This document shows, one piece after another, positions 44,409-53,145 of a stretch of 64,000 bases of DNA. The notes beneath the pieces are model-generated. The model saw only the letters and a program-made list of their open reading frames with translations, had not been told where the DNA came from and did no database searches. Both the position numbers and the translations under genes were made by a program. Every line of letters starts with the position of its first letter. Positions within the stretch are counted from its first letter, which is position 1. This stretch comes from Membranihabitans marinus (GTDB taxonomy: Bacteria; Bacteroidota; Bacteroidia; Chitinophagales; Saprospiraceae). The stretch covers positions 186,001 through 250,000 of the forward strand of contig NZ_JAHVHU010000004.1 of assembly GCF_019802045.1 (NCBI RefSeq). Direction: 5' to 3'.

Positions 44409-44723
44409 GACCTTCATCTTCGTTGGTCTTCTCACAATATACAAAATGTATTTTGATTGCAGTTTTTCCGTCCCAGGATCTCGTGATTCAAACCAATAAC
44501 ACAGTTCATTGGATACTCCCTCCTTATATTCTCCCAAAGCCGCTCCTCCAAACCACAAACAACAAACTACAAAAAATACCAGCTATCATTAGCAAATCCC
44601 AGATAAGTTAAACTACCACACAAACGCCATGAGTTGACTCCAAGCTCAAGAGCCAAACCACAAACAATACCACATCACATCAGAAAATCCCGGAAAAGTA
44701 AAGTGACCTCCAAAAACCATCGA

Positions 44724-45302
44724 CTAACGACTGTCGTTTAAAGTCTTGATCACTCGTGCCGGGTTGCCGGCTGCCAGGACATCAGCCGGAATGTGCCGGG
44801 TCACCACGCTCCCCGATCCGATCACAGACCGATCTCCGATGGTAACACCAGGATTTATGATGGCTCCTCCTCCGATCCATACATCGGAACCTATGGAGAT
44901 TGGATTTGCAAATTCAACGCCACTATTTCGTTGACGGTGATTCAGCGAATGAGACGCTGTAAAGATTTTCACGGAAGGCGCGATCATCACCCGGTCACCA
45001 ATGTGGATCGGAGCAGAATCCAAAAATATACAGTCAAAGTTGATGAAAACCTTTTTACCCAGGTGGATATTGAACCCGTAATCACATAAAAAAGGTAGTT
45101 CAATCGTGAGATCATTGGATGTATGACCAAATAAACGCTGCCACAATTTTCTTTTTTCTGTCCAATCTTGATAAGGTATTCCCTTCCATTCATTCAACAT
45201 TTCTCTCGCTTGCCATCGTTTTCTGCTCAATTCAGGATCTGTTGGATTGTAATCCTTTCCGGAAATCATTTTTTCGAGCTCTGTGGGGGTACTTGCAGTC
45301 AT
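44724..45302 (-). CDS. Sugar O-acetyltransferase (maltose/galactoside acetyltransferase family)
   Basis: The 192-residue protein starts with the Mac domain typical of maltose acetyltransferases (EKMISGKDYNPTDPELSRKRWQAREML) and continues into left-handed beta-helix hexapeptide repeats (FINFDCIFLDSAPIHIGDRVMIAPSVKIFT, GSDVWIGGGAIINPGVTIGDRSVIGSGSVVT). The catalytic His fits the TASHSLN segment. It transfers acetyl from acetyl-CoA to a sugar hydroxyl in the cytoplasm, as a trimer. It is monocistronic and divergent from the SulP gene. Confidence 0.94.
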   Translation of the reverse strand: MTASTPTELEKMISGKDYNPTDPELSRKRWQAREMLNEWKGIPYQDWTEKRKLWQRLFGHTSNDLTIELPFLCDYGFNIHLGKKVFINFDCIFLDSAPIHIGDRVMIAPSVKIFTASHSLNHRQRNSGVEFANPISIGSDVWIGGGAIINPGVTIGDRSVIGSGSVVTRHIPADVLAAGNPARVIKTLNDSR

Positions 45303-45440
45303 TTGAGTTCATTAATATATGATAAAATGTAAATTACGAATATTTGGAGTAATACCGACTTAGGGTCTTTGAAACTTCGATTTAACCCTGTTCTAATTTT
45401 GATACTCAATTTTTCATTCGTCCAATTCATATAATTATCG

Positions 45441-45448
45441 TATTTTTG
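45441..45448 (+). promoter_or_regulatory. -7 promoter box of the SulP gene
   Basis: TATTTTTG, followed by C, matches TAnnTTTG exactly and lies 40 bases before the ATG at 45489. Confidence 0.55.
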
Positions 45449-45488
45449 CGCCCTTATTTCAAATTCTTGATTTAAGTATTCACCAAAT

Positions 45489-47027
45489 ATGCGACTCGAA
45501 CTCTTCGATTTTTCCCAGGAAGTAAATTATAAAACAGAAATCCTTTCCGGCTTAACGGTTGCATTGGCCTTAGTGCCGGAGGCGGTAGCTTTTGCAATGA
45601 TCGCCGGACTGTCCCCGTTAACTGGATTGTATGCAGCTTTTGTTATGGGCCTGGTGACTTCTATCTTTGGCGGTCGTCCAGGGATGATCTCCGGAGCGAC
45701 CGGTGCTGTAGCTGTCGTTATTGCCTCTCTGGCCGTATCACATGGTGTGGAATATATCTTTGCCACCGTCGTGCTGGCGGGTATCATACAGGTATTGGCT
45801 GGGGTTTTGAAATTGGGTAAACTGATGCGACTGGTCCCACAACCAGCCATTTACGGATTTGTGAACGGTTTGGCAATTATCATTTTTATGTCCCAATTGG
45901 CTCAGTTCAAAACACCGGAAGGCGAGTGGTTAACCGGTTCCACCCTGCATGTATTGCTTGGATTGGTCCTGATTACTATGGTAATTATCTGGGGTTTACC
46001 CAAATTAACGAAATTAATTCCTTCCTCCCTGGTGGCGATATTGGTGGTTTTTGCACTGGTTGTCGCATTTGGTATTAATACCAGAACCGTCGGAGATATT
46101 GCATCCATCAATGGAACATTCCCACCGTTTCATATTCCGGCAGTTCCTTTCAATTTTGAAACCCTGGCGCTTATTTTCCCCTATGCTGCCATCATGGCCG
46201 GTGTAGGTCTTATCGAAAGTCTGTTGACGCTCAATGTTATTGATCAAATCACAGAAACCCGTGGAAAAGGGAATCGCGAAGCTATCGCCCAGGGATCTGC
46301 AAACATTTTATCCGGATTCTTTTCCGGAATGGGTGGTTGCGCAATGATCGGCCAAAGCCTGATTAACATATCATCCGGTGCCAGAGCCCGGCTTTCCGGA
46401 ATTGTTGCAGCGATTATGTTGCTCGTATTTATCATGTTCGGATCCGGACTGATCGAGCAACTTCCCATGGCGGCACTTACTGGAGTCATGATCATGGTGT
46501 CCATCGGTACCTTTGAATGGGCAAGTCTGAAAACATTTCGACGAATGCCTACTTCGGACATTATTGTCATGGTTGCCGTGACCTTGATTACCGTATTCTT
46601 GCACAACCTGGCATTGGCCGTCATTATCGGTATTATTATCTCCGCATTGGTTTTTGCATGGGACAACGCCAAGCGAATCCGGGCAAGAAGACGGATTGAT
46701 GAAGATGGGGTAAAACATTATGAAATGTACGGACCCTTATTCTTTGGATCCGTAGCGGTATTCAACGATAAGTTTGATGTGCTCAATGATCCGGACGAAA
46801 TCATTATAGATTTTAAGGAAAGCCGTGTGGTGGATATGTCTGCTATCGAAGCACTGAATAAGATAACAGACCGATACCATAAGGTTGGTAAAAAAGTGCA
46901 CTTGAAACATCTCAGCCCGGATTGTAAGCATTTACTTAAACGAGCCGAGGAAATCATCGATGTCAATGTACTGGAAGATCCGAATTACAAAGTGATGGTA
47001 GATGAAATTCCTGATTCGGTGGGGTGA
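45489..47027 (+). CDS. SulP family anion transporter with STAS domain
   Basis: The 512-residue protein has the SLC26/SulP membrane core: GLTVALALVPEAVAFAMIAGLSPLTGLYAAF near the N-terminus, GRPGMISGATGAVAVV, and GSANILSGFFSGMGGCAMIGQSLINISSGARARLSG. A C-terminal STAS domain follows (about 410-505; IIDFKESRVVDMSAIEALNKI). It imports an anion such as sulfate, bicarbonate or a dicarboxylate. No carbonic anhydrase or sulfate assimilation gene is next to it to choose between them. It is monocistronic, with a consensus promoter. Confidence 0.93.
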   Translation: MRLELFDFSQEVNYKTEILSGLTVALALVPEAVAFAMIAGLSPLTGLYAAFVMGLVTSIFGGRPGMISGATGAVAVVIASLAVSHGVEYIFATVVLAGIIQVLAGVLKLGKLMRLVPQPAIYGFVNGLAIIIFMSQLAQFKTPEGEWLTGSTLHVLLGLVLITMVIIWGLPKLTKLIPSSLVAILVVFALVVAFGINTRTVGDIASINGTFPPFHIPAVPFNFETLALIFPYAAIMAGVGLIESLLTLNVIDQITETRGKGNREAIAQGSANILSGFFSGMGGCAMIGQSLINISSGARARLSGIVAAIMLLVFIMFGSGLIEQLPMAALTGVMIMVSIGTFEWASLKTFRRMPTSDIIVMVAVTLITVFLHNLALAVIIGIIISALVFAWDNAKRIRARRRIDEDGVKHYEMYGPLFFGSVAVFNDKFDVLNDPDEIIIDFKESRVVDMSAIEALNKITDRYHKVGKKVHLKHLSPDCKHLLKRAEEIIDVNVLEDPNYKVMVDEIPDSVG

Positions 47028-47196
47028 ATTATTAATTGTAAATTATTGATGGTAAATTGTAATAGTTCATCGTGACTTAGGTATTTGGTAGTTAGTAAGC
47101 CTCCCTACTTTGTGACGGGCGATAAACTTTGCTGTTGGTTATTGGCTGAGACTGATGCTATAACTTCTGTCCGTTAATTATTCTGGCTTGATTCCC

Positions 47197-47865
47197 CTAC
47201 CCTATTATTTCTATCTCATCACCTTTTATTTCCAAGTGATAGCTTTCACCTTTGGATCGGTATTGGATTTTGAAATGGTTGGTTACCGAAGAGATGTCAG
47301 TGGGGAGCCAATTGCGCCCTTTTTTGACGACGATCAAAACACCACGCGCATCACCGACCCAGCAAAATTCATCACTGAAACCTTCCGGATTCTCAGGAAT
47401 GATGCCATACCTATCCATTAATAGCCGGGCTGTATTCCGGGGACGTTCTACAGGTAATCCAATTTCATTGACACAAACCAGGTTGGCCGGATCAAATTTT
47501 AATCCTGTCCCATCCTGCACCGAGGGCCGCTCGATCCATTCCACAATATTTCCATCCGGGTCTTTGAAGTAAATGGCCTGTCCTGGGTTGAAATGTACAA
47601 TCTTCTCTCCGTCCAGCATCAACAGTTCAATACCCCGGGATTCCAAATAAGTGATGGCTTCGTGCATGGTCCCGGTGGGTAGCAGAAACGCAAAATGGTA
47701 GTATTGTTCCGGACCGGAATGCTGAAACTCCAGTTGTGTGTGCAAGGTATTCACCCGGAAGGTTTGGTCAGCGATTCTGTCACAAGGTAATCCAAGTATT
47801 CCTTTGTAGAATTGCCATTGATCGTCGATTTGTGTGGAATACAAGTTGAGCTGGTCGATCTTCAT
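47197..47865 (-). CDS. VOC family (glyoxalase-like) protein
   Basis: The 222-residue protein has two beta-alpha-beta-beta-beta modules. The first includes TQIDDQWQFYKGILGLPC, EQYYHFAFLLP and IYFKDPDGNIVEWIERP, with a metal-type His and terminal Glu of the vicinal-oxygen-chelate fold. The second, degenerate one (about 130-222) has CVNEIGLPVERPRNTARLL and CWVGDARGVLIVVKKGR. Members include glyoxalases, dioxygenases and antibiotic-resistance proteins; the substrate cannot be told. It is cytoplasmic and monocistronic. Confidence 0.88.
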   Translation of the reverse strand: MKIDQLNLYSTQIDDQWQFYKGILGLPCDRIADQTFRVNTLHTQLEFQHSGPEQYYHFAFLLPTGTMHEAITYLESRGIELLMLDGEKIVHFNPGQAIYFKDPDGNIVEWIERPSVQDGTGLKFDPANLVCVNEIGLPVERPRNTARLLMDRYGIIPENPEGFSDEFCWVGDARGVLIVVKKGRNWLPTDISSVTNHFKIQYRSKGESYHLEIKGDEIEIIG

Positions 47866-48105
47866 TGGAATCTGTCGTTTTGGTTTAACGATGTTAAATT
47901 ATAAATATTCATTGTAATAGTATAGTGAAAATGTTGACTTACACCTTATCAATCAACTAAGGTAGAACACGACTAATTCGAGTGGTCGGTGAAGAATCCT
48001 ATGCTGATAGCTTGAAGCGAGAGCGAGGAGGCTTACACCTTGCCATTCGACATAAACAAAGACTAATCATCTACATGAATATTGTTCTGAAGGAGTTGCC
48101 GAGAG

Positions 48106-48169
48106 GTGGGTTGGAACTAAGTCCAGGCGCTACCCCACTCCCCAGCTGCCTGGCAAGTTCCTTTCCCAC
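48106..48169. repeat. Long imperfect hairpin in the leader of the beta-propeller gene
   Basis: Three nested perfect helices share one axis: GTGGG/CCCAC (48106-48110, 48165-48169), GGAACT/AGTTCC (48113-48118, 48156-48161) and CCAGGC/GCCTGG (48123-48128, 48148-48153), with an optional GCT/AGC inside and small bulges. It lies about 90 bases before the ATG at 48261. The surrounding 47866-48260 gap has no recognised gene; a 75-codon frame at 47982-48209 has no motif. Confidence 0.6.
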
Positions 48170-48260
48170 GAACAACCAAAATCTCTTAAAAACCCATCTT
48201 TGTAAGTAAAGTATCCCTTAGATGACTCGGGCTCAATTCGGGCTGATCCAAACTACAGCT

Positions 48261-49475
48261 ATGAAAACTATTTTTATGCTTTCCTTTCTTCCATGGCTAT
48301 TTTTCGGCTGTCGTCATCCCGAAGCCACTGATAGAACCGATACTTTATTTATCCCGGCTGCTATCTTTGAAAATCCGGATCCACTTCCGTTATCAACCAT
48401 TGCTAAGGGTTCCAGGTATCTCCTCATCGATACTACGGGTGGTCATTATATCAAAAGGATAAATGGATTAGCCAATTTTGGTGACAGCTACCTGATCTAT
48501 GATGATCAGGGTGTGTTTTATACCATTTCACCACAAGGTCGGGTGCTATCAACCTTTCAGCACCAGGGGAAAGGTCCGGGGGAATACCTCGATATCGATG
48601 ATATTGCTATTAATCCATCCAATCTGGATATTTATGTGAATTCCTCCAGACTGAAGAAAATCATCCACTATGATTCCACCGGAAATTTGCTTCATGAATT
48701 ATCAGTGAAAAATTACTATATTAACGAGTTGACATTTAAAGATGGTCATCTTCTTGCAATGAGCTCCTTTCCTATGTTCTTGAATGAATACCACCATCTG
48801 CAATTCCTTTTTGTTTATGACCAAAACCTAAATTTGGTGACATCGAGAGAACATCCACATTGGACGGAATTTAAAGAAAGTTATCTGCAAGCCGCTATTA
48901 TGCCCATGCGCACCTTTGATTTGGGACCACAGCTTGTATTTTATGAAATGTACCAGAATGGACGATTTTACAAGACCAATACCCAAAAAAAATGGTCTAT
49001 TGATGAATGGCTGTCAATACTTCTTGAGAACAGCCTTTCAGATGACATGTTGCTCCAATCCGTTGGGAGTTCAGTTGATGACGATCATCTGGATGGTCAT
49101 CATTTGATTCAATCTGTAGTCGGATCTCCGAGGTATCTTTTTCTCACGATCAATGAAGGAAGCATATTTACTTTTAAATCTGTGCTCATAGACACACAGA
49201 ACAATACCATCACCGGCATACAGGATTTTGCAGGATACAATCGGTTTTGGGATGACCTCAATGGGTTTTTCTCGTTCTGGCCTTCCGGTTACCTATCAGG
49301 CACAAATGAAGCATACGACTATTCGTATGACCCCGGAAAGATGGAACAAGAGTATCAAGAAGCCCTCGCCATTGCTCCGGATTTTATGCATCGTGCGGAT
49401 TCCAGTGTGTTGGATCTTTTTGATACCGCCAAAAGAATGGGAAATCCGGTGATCCAATTGGTGAAATTGAAATAA
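48261..49475 (+). CDS. Lipoprotein with 6-bladed beta-propeller
   Basis: The start at 48261 (MKTIFMLSFLP) gives about 404 residues with a lipobox FFGC (Cys17). The rest fits the Bacteroidota 6-bladed beta-propeller family: SRYLLIDTTGGHYIKRINGL, YLIYDDQGVFYTISPQGRVLSTFQHQGKGPGEY, and DIAINPSNLDIYVNSSRLKKIIHYDSTGNLLHEL. The FQHQGKGPGEYLDIDDIAI segment is a family hallmark. Such proteins are envelope-anchored with mostly unknown ligands. It follows the long hairpin leader. A convergent ATPase gene begins 18 bases after its stop. Confidence 0.88.
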   Translation: MKTIFMLSFLPWLFFGCRHPEATDRTDTLFIPAAIFENPDPLPLSTIAKGSRYLLIDTTGGHYIKRINGLANFGDSYLIYDDQGVFYTISPQGRVLSTFQHQGKGPGEYLDIDDIAINPSNLDIYVNSSRLKKIIHYDSTGNLLHELSVKNYYINELTFKDGHLLAMSSFPMFLNEYHHLQFLFVYDQNLNLVTSREHPHWTEFKESYLQAAIMPMRTFDLGPQLVFYEMYQNGRFYKTNTQKKWSIDEWLSILLENSLSDDMLLQSVGSSVDDDHLDGHHLIQSVVGSPRYLFLTINEGSIFTFKSVLIDTQNNTITGIQDFAGYNRFWDDLNGFFSFWPSGYLSGTNEAYDYSYDPGKMEQEYQEALAIAPDFMHRADSSVLDLFDTAKRMGNPVIQLVKLK

Positions 49476-49493
49476 GATATATTCACTTATCCA

Positions 49494-51038
49494 TTAAAAA
49501 AACCATCCTCTGCTCTTCTTCGACCGCTTGTTCCCCAGGCCAAGCACGCCGAGCAATCCACGGGAAATTTCTCGGGAGATGTCTCTTGTAAGTTGCCGGG
49601 TCACCTGATCGACGGTTTTTTCAAAATAGGTGGGTGTCGGTTTTTTATATTGTTTTTTCTTTTCTTCCTTGATTTCTTCATGGGCGGCTTCGGCCATTTT
49701 TTCCGCAAGAATCTCATAAGCGCTTTCCCGGTTAATATCCTGGGCATACTTTGGTGCCAACACAGATTGGTCGATCACATCTTTGATCTCAGCTGGAGAC
49801 AATACATCCATCCGGCTTTCCGGAGCGCGCATCATGGTACGAACCAAGGGCGTCGGTCGACCTTTTTCATTGAGTACAGTCACCAGTGCTTCTCCTGTGC
49901 CTAATTTTGTCAATAAATCCGCCACGTCATAAAATTCGGTTTCGGGAAAGTTTTGTGCTGCCAACCGGATGGCTTTCCGGTCCCGGGCTGTAAAAGCCCG
50001 GAGGGCATGCTGTACTTTCATACCCAATTGACTCAATACGCTATCCGGCACATCGACCGGATTTTGGGTGATAAAAAAGACCCCTACTCCTTTGGACCGG
50101 ATCAACTTGACGGTTGTTTCGATCTGGTTGAGCAGTTCTTTCGAGGCATTATCAAAAATAAGGTGGGCTTCATCGATAAATATCATCAGTTTGGGCTTCT
50201 CGAGATCCCCTTCTTCCGGGAAAGACGAAAAAATTTCTGCTAGCATTTGCAACATAAAGGTCGCAAACAGCTGCGGCCGATCCATCAGATCCATCAACCG
50301 GAGAATAGAGATTACACCGCGGCCATCCGGATCGGTCCGGCAAAGGTCAGCTACTTCATAAGAAGGTTCACCAAAAAAAATATCAGCACCTTGCTGTTCC
50401 AGTGCGATCATTTTCCGGATAATGGCACCCACTGAGGCACTGTGAATTCGACCATATTCCTTCTCCACAGCATCTTTTCCATCAGTAGTCATCCAGGTCA
50501 GCGTCTTCTTGAAATCTCTCAAGTCGATCAAGGGGAGTTTATTGTCATCGCAATACTTGAAGATGATCGCTACAATACTGGTTTGTGTCCCATTGAGGTC
50601 AAGTATTTTGGAAAACAAAACCGGACCGAATTCAGTCAGGGTCGCTCGTAGTTTGATGCCATCCTGACCGGACAAGGTCATAAACTCGATCGGGAATCCT
50701 TTGGGGTAAAATGGAAGTCCGATGGCAGATTGGCGCTCATCGATCTTGGGGTGATCCTTTCCCGGTCTGGCCAATCCGCTCAGATCGCCTTTTATATCCA
50801 TGATTAGGCTCGGAACCCCGTGATGAGATAGATGCTCAGATAAAACTTGCAGAGATTTGGTCTTCCCCGTTCCAGTGGCTCCGGAGATCATCCCGTGCCT
50901 ATTGAACATACTCAGCGGCGCTCGTACAAATAATTCAGGAATCGTGGTGCCATCCATCATTGCTCCTCCCATGATTAGCGACTCCCCTTTGTGTTGATAT
51001 CCTTCTGCTATCGTTGACTCAAAGTTGTTTTTGCCCAT
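49494..51038 (-). CDS. HerA/FtsK-like ATPase (DUF853)
   Basis: The 514-residue P-loop ATPase of the DUF853 family has Walker A GATGTGKT (53-60), DIKGDLSGLARPGKDHPKIDER, Walker B LMIFIDEAHLIF (about 284-295), and a sensor segment RSKGVGVFFITQNPVDVPDSVLSQLG. The C-terminal about 80 residues are highly charged (KKKQYKKPTPTY) and end KRSKKSRGWFF. It is a ring-forming DNA translocase relative; its cellular role is not established. It has no HerA partner nuclease (NurA) next to it, and the neighbouring DNA/RNA nuclease is exported, so no pairing is claimed. Confidence 0.92.
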   Translation of the reverse strand: MGKNNFESTIAEGYQHKGESLIMGGAMMDGTTIPELFVRAPLSMFNRHGMISGATGTGKTKSLQVLSEHLSHHGVPSLIMDIKGDLSGLARPGKDHPKIDERQSAIGLPFYPKGFPIEFMTLSGQDGIKLRATLTEFGPVLFSKILDLNGTQTSIVAIIFKYCDDNKLPLIDLRDFKKTLTWMTTDGKDAVEKEYGRIHSASVGAIIRKMIALEQQGADIFFGEPSYEVADLCRTDPDGRGVISILRLMDLMDRPQLFATFMLQMLAEIFSSFPEEGDLEKPKLMIFIDEAHLIFDNASKELLNQIETTVKLIRSKGVGVFFITQNPVDVPDSVLSQLGMKVQHALRAFTARDRKAIRLAAQNFPETEFYDVADLLTKLGTGEALVTVLNEKGRPTPLVRTMMRAPESRMDVLSPAEIKDVIDQSVLAPKYAQDINRESAYEILAEKMAEAAHEEIKEEKKKQYKKPTPTYFEKTVDQVTRQLTRDISREISRGLLGVLGLGNKRSKKSRGWFF

Positions 51039-51198
51039 GTGGTCATCTTTTTATTTCTTCTTAATGAATTATTCTATTAGAAGTCATGATAATTCGCGGC
51101 TCTGTTACCACTGATCTCTTCTGTGGAGTCGCAATAAATCGCGTTTTTATTATTTCATTCCTTCATTCCCGGGCCGCTCGCTTCGAGGTTCTCTCACT

Positions 51199-51217
51199 TC
51201 GATGTCCCCGACATCGA
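51199..51217. repeat. Short perfect inverted repeat
   Basis: TCGATGTC and GACATCGA pair around CCC, in the gap between the DUF853 gene's start and the endonuclease stop. It lacks a T run, so it is not a clear terminator. Confidence 0.45.
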
Positions 51218-51243
51218 CCTTTCCAAGGAACGTTCATTCATCT

Positions 51244-52131
51244 TCATCTGTTCCATTTGTCGACCCGCATTCGGTATCGGTTCTCATCCACGGGCCATAA
51301 ATTCAATTCAAAATTCGACTCCAGAACCTTCTCCAATGAATCAGACTGGATAAGTTGATTGTAAAAGTCAATTCCCGTTTGTTCCTCTACGCTTCGGACC
51401 GGCATTGCAAATTCCGATAAAGGAAGATCTGTCGCTGCATTGGGGATGATAAATCCAATAGCTTTGAGCTCTGGTTCATCAAAGTCCAATATAACCTTGA
51501 AAAATCGTTCCGGGACGGTCACCTGATTTTCACCAATGGTCTTGGTACTTTTCCCTATTATGGGACCTGTAACGATGTAAAGCCGGTCATTGCTTCGAGC
51601 CCAATCCCGAACGTTTTCTTCTAATTCCCGCCATACTCCGCCATTGAAATTATACGCCTGCGGACTAATATTACTCATTAGGAAGGTTTCTTCATTGACA
51701 GCCCGATTCCACGCGCGGTCGGCGGACGGGATCAAATGGCCTTTGGTATACCCGCTGCCTTTGTAATCATAATATTCTGAACTACCAGTAGGTATCGCTT
51801 CATCCATTTCAAACCAATCTGTCCGATCCACAAACTGGCGATTGAGTTCTTTTTTTGTCAAAACATAGGCCACCCACTTCGCCTGTTCATGTTCTTCATC
51901 ATAAGTCAGGGTAAAGGTAGAGTGCTGGATAACCGGGAGATTGGATTCCGGCCAGTACGTGGCAGTTACGGGTTCGGATGTGGTTTCATTGTCTGCAACT
52001 TCCGTCATGACGCCGGGCAACTTTCGCAACATCAATACAAAGGCAACCAGTATGGCACCCATAAGCAGTACCCGGATGATCATCCCACTGCCTCCTTTGT
52101 TATTTCCTATATGCCTGCTTTCAAATGCCAC
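51244..52131 (-). CDS. DNA/RNA non-specific endonuclease, membrane-anchored or exported
   Basis: With the GTG start at 52131 the product is 295 residues; an ATG at 52083 is an alternative. The GTG lies 24 bases after a perfect TATATTTG box. A hydrophobic helix (about 18-35, IIRVLLMGAILVAFVLML) is followed by the NUC domain: GYTKGHLIPSADRAW holds the catalytic His, NISPQAYNFNGGVW the metal-binding Asn, and VTGPIIG a conserved strand. The usual DRGH reads TKGH here, so Asp and Arg before the Gly-His are replaced. It would degrade nucleic acid outside the cytoplasm, for nutrition or defence. Confidence 0.88.
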   Translation of the reverse strand: MAFESRHIGNNKGGSGMIIRVLLMGAILVAFVLMLRKLPGVMTEVADNETTSEPVTATYWPESNLPVIQHSTFTLTYDEEHEQAKWVAYVLTKKELNRQFVDRTDWFEMDEAIPTGSSEYYDYKGSGYTKGHLIPSADRAWNRAVNEETFLMSNISPQAYNFNGGVWRELEENVRDWARSNDRLYIVTGPIIGKSTKTIGENQVTVPERFFKVILDFDEPELKAIGFIIPNAATDLPLSEFAMPVRSVEEQTGIDFYNQLIQSDSLEKVLESNFELNLWPVDENRYRMRVDKWNR

Positions 52132-52154
52132 GTTGAATTTCAAATTTATTAAAG

Positions 52155-52162
52155 CAAATATA
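52155..52162 (-). promoter_or_regulatory. -7 promoter box of the endonuclease gene
   Basis: Minus-strand TATATTTG, followed by C, matches TAnnTTTG. It lies 24 bases before the GTG at 52131 and inside the short divergent region shared with the gene at 52188. Confidence 0.6.
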
Positions 52163-52187
52163 TCAAAACATTTGAGTAACTTAACGC

Positions 52188-53015
52188 ATGGCATCGTTTT
52201 TCAGTCATACCACACTGATCTTCATTCTGATATACCATAGCGGCGAGTGTGCGGGCCAGGAACACCCTGTTTTCACGACCGCTTATAACTCCTGTATGCT
52301 TTCATCGGATGCATTCTCCGCAGATCAGGATGCCTATGTTCTTCAACCTGGCCTATTGCCGGAGATCACATCACTCCAATTATCTGGCAATATCCAATCT
52401 GTGTTTACCGGGTTTGATGTATATGCACTGGGATTACACGTTGCAGTTCCATTACCGATCAACTTTGGTGTGGGTTTGTCAATCATGAAGTTGGGCCACC
52501 CTGATTTCAATTCTTCCAGGATTACGCTGAGTGTTGGTAAGCAACTCGGAAAAAATTTATCAATAGGGACCAGTCAAAGCTTCCATCAGAATAAAATCGC
52601 CAATAGGGGCAGTCCCTGGTCCGGATCTTCATCCGTAGCCGGTCTTTATGATACTAAGAATTGGGGTATTGCATTGAGAGTGGATGGATTGATGCCATGG
52701 AAGAAAAACGACTATTCCAATGAACTTACTATCTATGCTGGTGCCCATGTGAAATGGTCCACGCAAACACAACTTTTTACCTCGATACACTATACTGATC
52801 AGAGGTTATATCCGGTTACAGCTCTACGACAAGAACTAATCAAAAATGTCGAATTGATCGGATCTTTTCAATGGTACCCGGCTCAGTATGGTGTTGGATT
52901 TATCATTCCGCTGTCGGAACAGTTAAAATCCATAATAAGTACCCAATATCACCCTGTCCTGGGATGGTCTCCGGCGATTGGATTGCAATGGAAAGGAAGT
53001 AAGCAAAGAATGTGA
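52188..53015 (+). CDS. Outer-membrane beta-barrel protein of unknown function
   Basis: The 275-residue protein has a signal peptide (about 6-22, cut near CAGQEH). The mature part alternates polar and aromatic residues in strand-length stretches (FTGFDVYALGLHVAVPLP, ISIMKLGHPDFN, RITLSVGKQLGKNLSIGTSQSFHQN, WSGSSSVAGL) and ends LQWKGSKQRM. PorV-like or short FadL-type barrels share this look, but no family is certain. It is divergent from the endonuclease and convergent with the PorE-like lipoprotein, so a T9SS link is possible but unproven. The 53016-53145 gap has no gene. Confidence 0.7.
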   Translation: MASFFSHTTLIFILIYHSGECAGQEHPVFTTAYNSCMLSSDAFSADQDAYVLQPGLLPEITSLQLSGNIQSVFTGFDVYALGLHVAVPLPINFGVGLSIMKLGHPDFNSSRITLSVGKQLGKNLSIGTSQSFHQNKIANRGSPWSGSSSVAGLYDTKNWGIALRVDGLMPWKKNDYSNELTIYAGAHVKWSTQTQLFTSIHYTDQRLYPVTALRQELIKNVELIGSFQWYPAQYGVGFIIPLSEQLKSIISTQYHPVLGWSPAIGLQWKGSKQRM

Positions 53016-53145
53016 AAGCTCAAAAGGCCAAGCTGAAAGGTGGAAGCAAACAGAGTTCTAGGCACCGAAGTTCAAAGATGAAAGCAAGCCATAGCACAAA
53101 CCCCATCAACCTCATCAACCATCCACCATGAGCATTGCTGTTAAA

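Noticed and set aside
47982-48209. 75-codon frame upstream of the beta-propeller gene
   Set aside because: It runs through the long hairpin and has no conserved features.
49494-52131. DUF853 ATPase and DNA/RNA endonuclease as a HerA-nuclease defence pair
   Set aside because: The endonuclease carries an export or membrane-anchor segment, and the genes are 200 bases apart with a repeat between, so the proteins would act in different compartments.
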